Shown here: one piece after another, positions 35,861 through 47,060 of the stretch
Position numbering within the stretch: the first letter of the stretch is position 1
Layout of the letters: the number at the start of each line of letters is the position of its first letter
DNA from: Costus lasius
Lineage: Eukaryota > Streptophyta > Magnoliopsida > Zingiberales > Costaceae
Length of the DNA stretch: 64,000 bases
Assembly (NCBI GenBank): GCA_027563935.2
Contig: CM050450.1
Coordinates: 33,839,439-33,903,438 of the forward strand
Direction: 5' to 3'
Translations under genes and position numbers: made by a program
The notes under the pieces: model-generated
Database searches by the model: none
Seen by the model: the letters and a program-made list of their open reading frames with translations, nothing else
What the model was told of the DNA's origin: nothing

Positions 35861-36484
35861 TCAAATATGCTTGAAATCAATTTTCAATTCCACGCCAAGG
35901 ATATTTAATGATATTTCTAGATTTGTCAGTAAGCAAATCATTAGTCCTTTCTTCAAAATTATATCTTCAATTGCAATAGGACTTCCATTAAAAGATTCAA
36001 GTATTGGATCATCAAAATAGTCTTTCTGTCTCACATTAGGTTCTTCAATAAAGCATAATTTTTTAAATAAATCAGAAGGTTCAACAGTAAATATGGTCAA
36101 AACATCATAGTGAGGTTCATCAATGTTTGTAACATTCAAATCCTTTTCAAATTCCTCATGCACATCATCAAATAATATATTAATTTCAAAGTTATCAACA
36201 AAATCAGAGTAAGATTTTTCTAAATCAGTTTCCTCATATCCTTCATCAGATTTAACCACAAATAATATATCATCAAAAGAATTAATTTCATAACTATCAC
36301 TAGAATCAAAAAGAGATTTTTCAAAATCAATTTCCTCAAACTTTTCCACAAATAAATTATCTAACGAATCAATTTTACAATTATCAAAATCAGAGTGAGA
36401 TTCATTAATGTTCACAAAAGAATTAATCTCAAAAATACCTAAATCAGAGGGGGACTTTTCTAAATCAATTTCCTTAGTTTCCAA
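35861..36484 (-). CDS. Acidic repetitive ORF of element C
   Basis: 207 residues, Asp/Glu/Ser/Asn-rich, with irregular repeats of ID/L-EKS--D, EINSF-D and DLF-EKF-EID type across residues 1-120. It follows the gag zinc finger in the same direction, with a short gap containing stops, and the text before it (a LAQQA motif) matches the gag C-terminal coil of element A, so it looks like a C-terminal extension of gag that replaced protease and pol. No known domain recognised. Protease motifs are absent. It is open over its full length, unlike the gag upstream. Function unknown; coding status is uncertain. Confidence 0.45.
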   Translation of the reverse strand: METKEIDLEKSPSDLGIFEINSFVNINESHSDFDNCKIDSLDNLFVEKFEEIDFEKSLFDSSDSYEINSFDDILFVVKSDEGYEETDLEKSYSDFVDNFEINILFDDVHEEFEKDLNVTNIDEPHYDVLTIFTVEPSDLFKKLCFIEEPNVRQKDYFDDPILESFNGSPIAIEDIILKKGLMICLLTNLEISLNILGVELKIDFKHI

Positions 36485-36601
36485 ATCAAACTCAAATAAA
36501 CAAGCTTGTTGTGCTAACTAGGTTTCTAGTATTTCAGAATTAGCACTCATATTATCCATCATAGAATTCATTTGTTTAAAGGTCTCATGTGACTCCTCAC
36601 T

Positions 36602-36991
36602 TTATTTCATGAACTTTACAAACATTATCTCTAAGCATGATTTTTCAGTATCCTCAAAGCATGGTTCTGAAATATAGTTTGAGCAATCATCATAAAGAGA
36701 AGTTTGGTGATTTTCCCATATAGAATTATACTGATCATTTTGATACCATGATGAATTGGAATTTGGAGAAATTAAAATTTGGCAATCAGAAGTATAATGA
36801 TCAAAACAGCCACAAATATCACATCTAATTGAAGAATAAGATTTCCTAACAGGGTGCATATAAGAGTCCATTTTATAAGCCAAAGAATCTATTTTTTCTA
36901 CAAGAGTGCACAATGAATCATCTTCATACTTACCTTGTGGCATGTATACCTCACCTCTTTTAGTTGCCCTCAAGTTGTGATTAAAAGACAT
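36602..36991 (-). pseudogene. Gag C-terminal fragment of element C with CCHC knuckle
   Basis: 129 residues. Contains the Athila gag linker (RGEVYMPQGKYEDDSLCTLVEKIDSL, a counterpart of the YRPPHGKNDGDDFRTLAEKVESL segment in element A) and an intact zinc knuckle CDICGCFDHYTSDC at about residues 57-70. The main gag core that precedes it in element A is missing; the PBS lies only about 370 bp upstream. So this gag is truncated at its N-terminus. Confidence 0.7.
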
Positions 36992-37364
36992 ACCTTCAAA
37001 TCAAAGCTTTTCTACACAACTAAAAAAACTTTGTGATCTCACAGGAAATAAAATCTATCAAAATCTAAGAGTCCTGTGTATAAACAAAATAGAAGAATCA
37101 AATAAATTCAGAATTTTCAGAATATAAATAGAAAGATTATCCAACACCAATCAATCAGAAATTTTTTTAAAAAATAAATTTCCCAGAATATAAAAATATA
37201 GAAAATATAAAACACAAGCAAATTCAAAAATTTCAGAAATCGCAGTTCTGTCACAACTTGTAAAAATCCAAAACCTGCAAAAATAGAAAACAAGGTTAAA
37301 TCTAAAACAAATCAAACTTAGTCTAGCAATACTAACAACTATTTCGATATTAACAAAACTAAGG

Positions 37365-37382
37365 TCCCCGGCAACGGCGCCA
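37365..37382 (-). other. Element C primer-binding site (tRNA-Asp)
   Basis: Plus strand tccccggcaacggcgcca, identical to the plant tRNA-Asp(GTC) 3' end including CCA; six bases from the LTR. Confidence 0.93.
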
Positions 37383-37388
37383 AAAACT

Positions 37389-39084
37389 TGTTGTTTCCGC
37401 AAGTGCACGGATACTGAAGTAATAAAAAGATATCGAACCACAAAGACCTACGTGTTAAGTACCGAATAGTTGTTTTCTCACTAGCTAAGCAAACCGAATA
37501 CGATGTAAGCAAATAATTAGAAAGTATATGAAGAGTTAGAGAGAAAAGTTGGGACTAGGGTTTCATCCACCTTAATTTCTATGACTAGATCTAATTAAGT
37601 GTTCATCAGTCTAATTTTATTATGATAAAGATATAATTTACTTAATAAAGAAATCATCTCGCTTTCCCGCAGATAATTTACAAAGAACAAATCCTCACTT
37701 TCGCACAAGATTTATTCAATGTTAAATAAAAGTAAATCATTGACAAAGAACTCAAAGATCACTTTCGTGCATCCAAATCATAAGTCAATCATCTCAAGTA
37801 AAAACTACATACTTTCATACTATAGTTTTCACAGGTTCTATTTAAGGTTCTCCAACGATCCGATACTTGATTTCTCACAGTATCATCATGTTTATTTCAA
37901 TAACTCAATCCTAGATTCAGATTATCAACATGGCAATAAACTTCTAGAACCTAGAAATAAAAACAAACCAAATTTCTTACGATGAGTTCTTAAATCACGA
38001 TTCTAGGGTTCCAAGTTCTCGCAAGTCACCTTTCAGTCCATATCGCAAAAACTCTAAAACATACCGATAATATGATGCTAGAAAGGATTACTGGCAATCG
38101 TCACATAAGTAGAATTATCATAACAAGAATATCATGACGAAATAAGGATCATCTAGTTATTAAGAAATTAAGGGGATTACACCCCATGTCCCAAAAGATG
38201 TCTAAGCAAGAATGGTAGAAGAATTACAATAATTCATACTTTAGAACAATTGAAAATTGAAAAGGAGGAGAGAATTCTACTAACAATACGGCTGTAATGT
38301 AATTTGGCTTGAAAACTCGTTGTGAACAGTGCCGACGCCCGTTCTTTTGTTGATTTCTCCTCCGATCGATCTCCTTTCGCTCTGAAACTTCTGGGGTATC
38401 CTCTCCTCCTCTAGGCGAAGCTTCCTTGTAAATTTTGTGGCCTGAGATGGCCTCTACGCCTCTCGGCATGAGGCCGTGCCCTAGAAATGCCCTTTCTGAT
38501 TTCTCCCTCGATTGGTGATGAAATTGGATTATTTCACTTCAAAAACCTTTTCCTCCTTATCTTGATCGTTCCCCTTTTTACGGATCTTCAATTGGTGCCC
38601 TAAAGCTTGAGAAATCGTCTTTTTAAATTTTTAGTGGAAGAATCGGGCAACTGGGCCATAAATTACGGTACTGTGAAAATTATTACGGCAGTGCCGTAAT
38701 TTCTTCGGTGTATTTCTGGGCAGAAATTACTGTAGTGTAAAATTTATTACGGCACTGCCGTAATTTTCTTTTGTGCATTTTGGGGAAGAAATTACGGTAG
38801 TGTAATTTTTATTACATCGGGGGTGTAATTTTTAAACTTGCTCCGATTTGCATAAAAATTGACGGATAACTTCGTCTCGACGTATGGAATCTATTGGTGC
38901 ATTCAGATCTTTCAAAATCCATCAAAATATGGTACTTTTTACTTGAAAATGATCAAAAATAAGAAATGGTGTAGATTCCGCAATATTTGACAAATAAGGC
39001 TTAAAAACAAACAAAAGAACATGAATATGACACAAAAAGACCAATCAAATAATACAAAATAAACTATGAATTTTCGTGTCATCA
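37389..39084 (-). repeat. Element C 5' LTR
   Basis: 1696 bp, same family as 31234-32941. The U3 palindromes at 38659-38830 start at 38660, 38724 and 38789 (64-65 bp period), with a related one near 38286 at the R region. Confidence 0.88.
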
Positions 39085-39297
39085 CGGCGGCGAATCTATT
39101 GGTGCATTCAGATCTTTCAAAATCCATCAAAATATGGTACTTTTTACTTGAAAATGATAAAAAAAAAATAAGAAATGGTGTAGATTCTGCAATATTTGAT
39201 AAATAAAGCTTAAAAATAAGCAAAAGAGCATGAATATGACACAAAAAGACCAATCAAATGACACAAAATAAATTATAAATTTTCGTGTCATCACGGC
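38888..39297. repeat. 205-bp tandem duplication at the LTR end
   Basis: aatctattggtgc... begins at 38888 and again at 39093, and each copy ends ttttcgtgtcatcacggcggcg. The unit includes flanking bases cggcggcg, so it arose after the element had inserted. Confidence 0.9.
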
Positions 39298-39799
39298 GGC
39301 GGATCCCCCAATTTCTCTCTCTATTCTTCATTAAAATTCGATATATCAGGCTTGAAATCATCTCCTCCTCTTATAGAACACTTCTATTCTTTCCGATTTT
39401 GAAATCGCGATTCAATTCTTCCTAATTTGGCTTCAAAATTTGTGGCTACATTGCCGGCAGTGGAAGACTCAGCCGGCGGCGGCTAATTTTCCCCTCTTTT
39501 AATTTTTTCACACCCCCATAAAAATTTTAGTTTATTTTTTACAGGAGTGTGAAATCAGAAAAAATTCCAAAATTGACCCCTGAGCTTGTAATTTCGTGTT
39601 GATCCCATTTTTGCCCTCTGATCTCTTCAATACCATTGAAAATAAGTCCTTTTTTTCTTAAAAATGATCAAAAACAAGAAGAGGTGTAGATTCTAAAATA
39701 ATAGACCAATTCAGTTTTACAAACAAGTAAAAGAGCATAATCATGACTCAAAAGATTATATAATTAATATAAAATCAACTATAAATTTTTGAGTCATCA
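39298..39799 (-). repeat. Fragment of a third Athila-like LTR (E)
   Basis: The minus strand begins TGATGACTCAAAAATTTATAG at 39799 and has the same end layout (tagattc...agagcat(a/g)a.. before the end) as the A and C LTRs, but is otherwise different. It directly adjoins copia D coding sequence, so E was the first Athila-like insertion there. Its remainder is lost or displaced by element C. Confidence 0.6.
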
Positions 39800-40022
39800 C
39801 ACCTTCAGGTGGTGATTCAAGATCCCAAACATCATTGTCAAGCATAAACTTTAATTCCTCATTCATGGCTTTAATCAACTTTTGAGAATTAGAACTTTCT
39901 ATGGCTTGGTAGAAATTGATTGGATCATCCTCCACCATTCCAATATCATGTTTATGGAGAAATGCGACATAATCATCTGGAATCGCACTTCTCCTTTCTC
40001 TAGTGGATCTCCTTAATAGCAT
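39800..40022 (-). pseudogene. Copia D reverse transcriptase N-terminal fragment
   Basis: Encodes RSTRERRSAIPDDYV ... AMNEELKFMLDNDVWDL, the classic lead-in to copia RT, then runs into LTR E. No catalytic motif is present in the element. Confidence 0.8.
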
Positions 40023-40118
40023 TTCTTCTTGAGTTTATGGATTTAAATCAAGAGGTTCATCTGAATTCACTAGTTGAGAAATCTTAGAAACTGAAAATTG
40101 AATATCAGGAACTGAAAC

Positions 40119-41068
40119 CTAAGTATCAGGAACTAAAATATGATCATTCTCACCAATGATCAAGGGAAGAGTAATGAATTCCTCTTCAAAAGCAAAGTCT
40201 TTAACTTCATTATTTTCCCTCCTAAACTCATCATCCTCAAAGAATTCAGTATTTCTCATCTCAAAGATAGATTTATCAGTAGGATTATAAAACTTATAAC
40301 CCCTAGATCTTTCAACATAACCAATAAAATAACAACTAATAGTTCTAGAGTCCAATTTTCTTTCATTTGACCTGTAAGATCTTGCTTCAGTGTGACAACC
40401 CAAAGTATGCAAATGCTTTAGCCTAGGTTTCTTACCTATCCAAAGCTCATAAGGGGTTTTATTAATTGCTTTAGTTGGAACTCTGTTAAGGATGTAAACT
40501 ATAGTCTTTAATGCATCTCCCTAGAGAGATTTTGATAAGAATGACTAATTATACTTCTTATCATATCTTTGAGTGTTCTATTTCATCTCTCAGCAACTCT
40601 ATTCATGCTCGGTGAGCCAGGCATGGTGTACTAAGGGACAATTCCACACTCCTCTAGGAATTTAGCAAATAGACCTAGACATTATTCTCCTAATCCATCA
40701 TATTTGCCGTAGTATTCACCACCATGATAAGATATGACGCTCTTAATAGACTTGCCAAGTTGATTCTTGACCTTAGTCTTAAAACTATTAAACACGTCCA
40801 AAGCCTATGACTTCTCATGAATAAGATAGACATAATCATATTTTGAGTAATCGTCTATGAATGTAATGAAATATCTTTGACCATTCCAGGAAGCCGGAGG
40901 GAATGGACCACAGATATCCATATGAATTAATTCTAAGATGTCTGAAGTTCTGTTGGCTCCCAATTTCTTTTTTGTGCTTATCTGTTTCCCATATATACAA
41001 TTAATACAAATTTTAAAATTTATAAAATCAAGGGGCTCAAGAATTCCATCAGACATAAGTCCTTCCAT
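40119..41068 (-). pseudogene. Copia D integrase, decayed
   Basis: Open pieces 41068-40805 (INCIYGKQISTKKKLGANRTS, LIHMDICGPFPP, ITFIDDYSKYDYVYL: zinc-binding end and catalytic Asp region) and 40412-40119 ([24 protein letters not shown]-terminal part). Between them the minus strand still reads the glutamate region (VAER-NRTL) but with stops. Confidence 0.8.
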
Positions 41069-41619
41069 TCTCCATCCAGAAATATGACCTAATCTTTTGT
41101 TACATAGGAATGAAGAATTCTCATTTGTTAATTTTCACTTCGTACCACATATATGTAGGGTTTCATTAAATAAAGCAATTGTATCTAGCATGTAAAGGTT
41201 ATTAAAGAACTTAATAGACCAGTACTCATAAGATTTGAATCTTTAGATAAAGTAAATTTACTATTCCCAAATAAAGAATAATATCCTGATTTGTCAAAAT
41301 AGGAATAGAAACTAAATTCTGTCTAAAAGACAGAACAACAAATGTCTCATTCAAATCTAAATAGTGACTAATCTAACATAATAATCTAAACATGTCTATT
41401 GCCTGAACTTTAACTATTTTTCTATTGCCCACATAGATTAATCTTTCAGCATCAATTGGCTTATAACAATTCAAGTAACCCTGTATGGACACTTATGTAA
41501 GTAGTGGCAGCTAAATCCACCCACCATGTGTGTCTAGGTACATCAGCTAAATTAACTTCAGAATAAACCAAAGTGAGAAGTGTACATTTCTTTATGCACA
41601 ACAAACATGATACTTGGTG

Positions 41620-42420
41620 TAGTCCTTTTTGGTATGTCCACCACCTTTACAGAAGAAACAGGTGAATACCTAAGTCTATTCCTTCTTTTGCTTCTTTTGT
41701 GGTGTACTCACTGTAGTTTCTTTATCCTTTTTTATTTATTTAATATGCTTTAAGGTAGAGATTAAATGAGCACTCACTGACTTATCATGCTTCAATCTCT
41801 CGTCCACTTATACATAATGAGAAATTAACTTATTAAGAGTTTATTTCTCCCTTTAGTAGTTATAACTAACCTTAAATTGATTAAACTGTATAGGAAGAGA
41901 TATGAGAACCAAATGCACGAGCAAGTCTTCAGACAGCTCTAACTTAAGTGCTTTTAACTTTGAAGTAAGATGAGACATTTTTTATAATGTGCTCTCTTAT
42001 GTTTCCTTTGCCTTTATACCATAACGAGATAAGATTTGCCAGTAATATACTAGTTTCTACTTTCTCATTTTTAGCAAATCTCTTCTCAAGTTCTTCAAAA
42101 AAAACCTTTGGCTGTAGTCACCTCATCAGTCATAGTGCCCCTGAATGCTTCTGGAATGGCACGCATCATGATCATTAGACTCATGCGATTTGAACGGTCC
42201 CATCTTTCAATCTCCCTTTTATCATCAAAGGTACTTGAAGTGGTGAGATCAGCAGGACATTCAACCCTGAGTGCAAGGTCTAGATCCATGACTCCGAGAA
42301 TAATGGTAACGTTCTCTTGTCATGCTTTAAAATTTATGCCATTAAGCATGAGGATATAGTTAATGTTAGCAGTAATATTGGAAGCAGAATTAATAGCTAT
42401 AAAAAAATAAACTCACAATA
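41620..42420 (-). pseudogene. Copia D gag, decayed
   Basis: The N-terminal part around 42420-42095 reads MLNGINFKA ... MDLDLALRVECPADL and ERWDRSNRMSLMIM, typical of UBN2-type copia gag. A zinc knuckle CFFCKGGGHTKKDY near 41672-41631 has its last Cys replaced by Tyr. Stops and frameshifts lie throughout. 41100-41620 is decayed protease and linker sequence. Confidence 0.75.
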
Positions 42421-43271
42421 GTTACAAATCATACTTAAATTAAAAATTCAAGTATTAAACAAAACTAAATTCAAACAATAATGGGTGCATAACAAGATAC
42501 CTAGCACAACATTAATATTTCATCTTTGGACATAAATATTAACTTGTAAGTGGTACTCTCATTGCAGTAATCAAACACGGATAATAAGTCTCATCTAACA
42601 CTAAGCCTTTTTTTTAGACCGACTTAATGTTGACAAGTAAACCAAATAATCATCACATGACATTGCCACATGTGTGCATATAATTCAGCCAAGTATCAAC
42701 CTTCCTTTGGGCCGATTAATACCCGCATGAATTACATATACATCATCTTAACAATATAAAATAAAATAACCTACACAATACGCTACTTTGGTAGTCATAT
42801 TGTTTTAATTAAAAAATTCCATAATGCCAGACTTGTTATTATTTAGACAATAATAAAAATAATTATGTCATTATTTGAAATTATTAAAAAATTATTTTTC
42901 CTAGATTTTTTTTATTATAAAAATTATAGTGCAACCGCTGCACAGCACAATAGGCGAAACAACACTCTGCTGCTTCTATACACAGCAGAAAACCCAGCCT
43001 AGTTGACTAGGCCCAAAAACAGGAGGCAGTAGAAGCAGTACAGCAGCCTGCTTCTATGCATAGTAGCCCTGCTATGCACGCCAAGGAGACGAGTGCCGAC
43101 AAGGAGATGATGAACCAAAGATTAGGGCAAAAGCATTGATGATAATAAACAACGGGCATAAACTTTAGATCGCACGCCAACAATAAAAGTGAGGACAATA
43201 TGCATGCGATCAAAACATAAAAAACATACTATAGCAATTCTCAAAATTTCTCAATGAATCAACATAACCTG

Positions 43272-43283
43272 CCTCTAATACCA
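43272..43283 (-). other. Copia D primer-binding site (degenerate)
   Basis: Minus strand TGGTATTAGAGG, 10 of 12 matches to the initiator tRNA-Met site TGGTATCAGAGC, two bases from the LTR. Confidence 0.7.
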
Positions 43284-43285
43284 CT

Positions 43286-43766
43286 TGTAGGATCGATTAA
43301 AGATTGTGATTAAAACACAACATGATAATCATATGTTAAAACAGTGAGAAAAGAAAAACCATAGCGGAAGGATACCTAAAGAGTCCATAGTAAATCTGGA
43401 AATGAGAAAAGCACCTATCTTGGTCTTCCACAAGCTTTGTGTTTCCTAGACTTAGTTTCATCAGAGTTTAACTGATGGGATTCACCTATATATAGAGAGG
43501 AAGGAGAGAAAACTCCTTATTAATTAATTAAGGAAATACGCTTGTAGGGACCATGACATATTTTATTATTATTTCTATTTATAACCTATTACAAAAATAG
43601 AAATACATCCTAAGTCTCTACACATAATAATATTCCATACAATTTTGAGATAATTTAGTCGTAATAATTAATTTCTTAATCGATCACATTAGTATGGCTA
43701 AAATTTAAGATAGTCATATATAATTATTAATTAATATATGTGCGGTCCATATTAATTGATTTAACG
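43286..43766 (-). repeat. Copia D 5' LTR
   Basis: 481 bp, homologous to 30186-30695. The outer end reads aacg where aaca is expected (one change). 42421-43271 is leader sequence with no gene. Confidence 0.85.
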
Positions 43767-43941
43767 AGCATCGGCGAAGACAACCTCACCTCAACATCTA
43801 CTCTCAGGCGACCTTAGCATCTTTAACAAATTTGGTGAGGTCACTTGAAGTTCAAGGCTCAACCTATTTTTTTATAGTTCTATAACTCTATTTGGTTAAT
43901 TTTGGGACATCTTATTTAGTTAATTTTTATTATTTTGCAAA

Positions 43942-46006
43942 TGGAGAGTGGTGGAGATAACATTACAACTTCAAGTGATATTTCTCCATTAAGTGGGAGT
44001 AATGAAGAACAACAACCTAATTCTTCTAATTCTTCCAAGGCCAGCAAAGTCAAGTATACAAAAAAAAAAAGAATCATGAATATGAGAACACTTCACTAAG
44101 GTAGATTCTCAACATAGTAGTGAATCAAAAGCTAAATGCAACTATTGTGTTTCTTTAATTAGTTGTATTTAAGCTAATGGTACTAGTGGCATGATTAATC
44201 ATCTAAAAAGATGCAAAACATATAATGCAAATTCTGTGAAAAAGTGACAAAAAAAATATTAGGAACAATAATGGAACATGGTGATAAGGGAAAGGGCAGC
44301 AAAGCAACTATTGTGCCATATTCTTTTAGTCAAGAAGAATGTAGGAAAGCACTTGTGAAAATGATTATTATTGATGATTTACCTTTCAAATATTTTGAAC
44401 GGGAGGGATTTCATGAATTTTTTACAAAATTGCAACCTAGATTTCTCATTCCTTCATGTACTACTATCATTAGAGATTGTTATGAGTTGTTTGTTGAGAA
44501 AAAGAAAGAATTGAAGTAATTGTTTAGTAAGTTGCCTTCTCGTATTTGTCTCACATCTGATACTTGGACATCATTCCAAAACTTAAATTACATGTCTCTT
44601 ACTGCTCATTTAATTGATGGTAACAGGCAATTGCACAAAAAGATTATTAATTTTTGTCCTATTCCTAGTCATGTAGGTGAAGTGTTTGGAAAAGCAATTG
44701 AAAAATATTTTCTTCATTGGGGTATAGATAGAGTTTTCAGTGTAACAGTAGATAATGCAAGCTCTAATGACTTGTGCATTGATTGCTTGAAGAAAAGACT
44801 TAACAATTGGAAATATAGTGTTTTAAATGGAAAATATTTGCATATGAGGTGTGTTGCTCATGTTATGAGTCTCACTATTAAAGAGGGGTTAAAAGAGATT
44901 GATGATTCTATTGCTAGAATTCGTTCAGCTGTGATATATGTGTGATCTTCTCTTGCTAGATTGCAACGATTAAAGTCTTATGTTGAGAAAGAAAAGATTA
45001 GATGCAATAATAATGTTTGCTTGCATATTGAGACACTCCACCTATTTGATATTGGATTCAACAACTAAATTTTAGAAAGCTTTTGAATTGTTAGATATCC
45101 AAGACAGTAAATTTGGTGATGATCTTAACTCAAAGAAAGGTGTGACAACTGAAACTGACTGGAATTATGCCCGTGGTTTAATGCCTTTTTTGAAAATATT
45201 TTATGATGCCACAACCAAGTTGTTTGGATCACTGTATGCAAATGCAACTAGTAACTTGTATAGAAAAGAAATGTTTGGTCTTGGAATGATTATCTCTAAA
45301 TATTGCAATAGTGATAATTTAAGCTTGAGAACAATGGCTTCACATATGCTAATAAAATATAAGAAATATTGGGGTAATATTGAGACATGAATGTGATAAT
45401 ATTCATTGCTATAATACTTAATCCAAGATGTAAACTGGATTATGTAACTTGGATTATAGATGAGTCATATGGAGTGGAAGAGGCAATTGTCTTGAAAGAC
45501 AAAGTAAATAATATTTTGAGTACTTTGTTTAATTCTTATGCTGCAAGTATTCCATCGTCAGCATCTACTCAAAGTCAAGTTTCTGAAATTCCAAGTGAAA
45601 TGGATGTTGATGCTTTGGTTTGTGTTGATTACATGAATTTGATGTACAAAAAGGAAAAAGGTATTCAAGAAGCTTTGAAGAAAAAAACTAAGTTAGACAG
45701 GTATTTAAAAGAAGATTGTGAAGATCCTACAAGCACATCTTTTGATATCTTATGCTGGTGGAAAGTAAATGCATCTCGATATCCTATTCTTTCATTGATG
45801 GCTATAGATGTTCTAGCTTTTCTTGTTTTTATAGTTACTTCTGAGTCAGCTTTTAGCACTGGTGGTCGAGTGCTTGATCCATTTTGAAATTCTCTTGCCT
45901 TGCCCCAAGAATTGTAGAAGCCTTGATTTGTGCTCAAGATTGGCTTCGGAGATTACAAACTCTTTTTATCCTTAAAAAGGCTTTGATGAGCTTGAGAAAA
46001 AAATAG
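43942..46006 (+). pseudogene. hAT transposase, broken
   Basis: Starts MESGGDNITTSSDISPLSG at 43942. A BED-type zinc finger is still visible near 44130-44220 (CNYC ... HLKRC) despite stops. 44244-44519 and 44520-44945 are separated by one TAA and contain the RNase H-like catalytic parts (CLTSDTWTS, VTVDNASSND, MRCVAHVMSL). 45088-45390 is the DUF4413-type segment. 45387-45887 ends with the hAT dimerisation motif (SESAFSTGGRVLDPF), after which a frameshift leads to the final LAPRIVEALICAQDWL near 45890-45945. The enzyme would excise and reinsert the element, but many stops make this copy inactive. Confidence 0.85.
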
Positions 46007-47052
46007 AGTCAGGTATGTTCAAATTATTATATATTGACCTTTCTATTTTGTTTTATATTTTCTAATGTTTTATATTGACCTTCCTATTTTGCTATTGACT
46101 ATTTCACTTAGCTAAGTGATTTGAAAAGTTGTAACTTAACTTGACTGAATGACCGTTGACTATTGTGCACTTGTGTTGAATGTTGATTGAATGTAACTTG
46201 GCATATTTGGTTTTCATTCTGACATTTGTGTTAAATGTTGATTGAATGTAACTTAAGTAATGAGCTTATTTGGTTTTCATTCTTACATTTGGTTTATACG
46301 TTATAGTTGATTATCATGTCACGCTAGTGTCATGTCTTGGATCAAGTAAGCTAGTTTGTTATAGATATGATTTAAACTATTTCACAGAGGATTTTAGTGA
46401 TTGGACTGAAAATTTTCATTGTCTTGTTTTTCTTACACTTAAAATAGTGACGGGTGAGTATGGTGCTAGGATTGTGGTTTTAGCACTTTTGGTGCGTCTG
46501 TTCTACACTTCTACTTTTTTGCAGGTAAGTGCTTTTATGGCCCAATTAGTTTTCTTTTCTTCTATTGAGGAATCAGTTCAAAATTTCTTTTTTTTTTCTG
46601 TTACGTCTCTAAATCTTGAGACATATTTGACTTACATAATGAGCAACAAACTATCTGAAAAAGTTGACAATTCAACATTTCTGCATGTTGCACACATATT
46701 GTAAAGTAAATCTAAAGCATCCAAGTGCCAATTGCATTTGGCATGCTTCATTCTGATGGCACAGTACAAGTCGAAACACCTCTCTTGGTCTAGTTCCTGT
46801 CATCTGAAAGTATGAATATTGATATGCAATTTAGCAATTTAACATAGAATTTGACCTTAATTGTAAATTTAGCTATAAATATTGACATATAATTTTTTTT
46901 TAAATTCGACTAACCGAAAACTGTTGATTAACCGAATTGAAAAATCGATTAACCAACCCAACAATTCGACAACAATTTCTATTTTTCGGTTGGTTCAGTT
47001 TTAGATAAAAAATTACATCACGCTTTAGTTAATTGAATCGTGCACACCTCTA
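46007..47052. other. hAT 3' noncoding end
   Basis: AT-rich sequence down to the terminal repeat; subterminal CCGAA/TTCGG repeats at 46910-47040. The 144-codon open frame at 46270-46704 has no recognisable motif and I do not call it. Confidence 0.55.
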
Positions 47053-47060
47053 ATAAATTA

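Larger units (their letters stand above)
31191..39297 (-). mobile_element. Element C: non-autonomous Athila-like (TR-GAG type), tandem remnant
   Basis: Minus-strand order: LTR 37389-39084, tRNA-Asp PBS 37365-37382, gag zinc-finger ORF, acidic ORF, 3' UTR with palindromes, LTR 31234-32941, then a second PBS (degraded) and about 20 bp of a second internal region. The middle LTR has internal sequence on both sides, so it joins two elements, as produced by recombination between LTRs. No protease or pol. Related to element A in UTR signatures and LTR layout. Confidence 0.78.
30186..43766 (-). mobile_element. Copia element D, disrupted by Athila-like insertions
   Basis: Ty1/copia on the minus strand: 5' LTR 43286-43766, degenerate initiator-Met PBS, gag, integrase, start of RT, then 8.6 kb of Athila-like DNA (31191-39799), then only the C-terminal end of RNase H, PPT and 3' LTR 30186-30695. 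The TSDs are agcct (30181-30185) and agcat (43767-43771), one mismatch. The RT/RNase H core is missing, so a deletion accompanied or followed the insertion. Confidence 0.82.
27031..47052 (+). mobile_element. hAT transposon, expanded by nested insertions
   Basis: Left end taggggtatgcaaaa at 27031; right end reverse-complements to tagaggtgtgcacga at 47052, 9 of the first 11 bases matching, as in plant Ac/RICESLEEPER-type hAT ends. The flanks gtaaatta (27023-27030) and ataaatta (47053-47060) are an 8-bp TSD with one mismatch. Subterminal GGTTCGGTT/CCGAACC-type repeats lie at both ends (27060-27215; 46910-47040). A broken transposase is at 43942-46006. The other 16 kb is nested: solo LTR 27307-29763 and copia D 30186-43766. 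The unexpanded element would be about 4 kb. Confidence 0.8.

Noticed and set aside
37365..37382. Possible tRNA-Asp gene
   Set aside because: Only the last 18 nt of the tRNA are matched; it is the primer-binding site of element C.
46270..46704. 144-codon ORF after the hAT transposase
   Set aside because: No motif, AT-rich, lies in the noncoding 3' end of the transposon.
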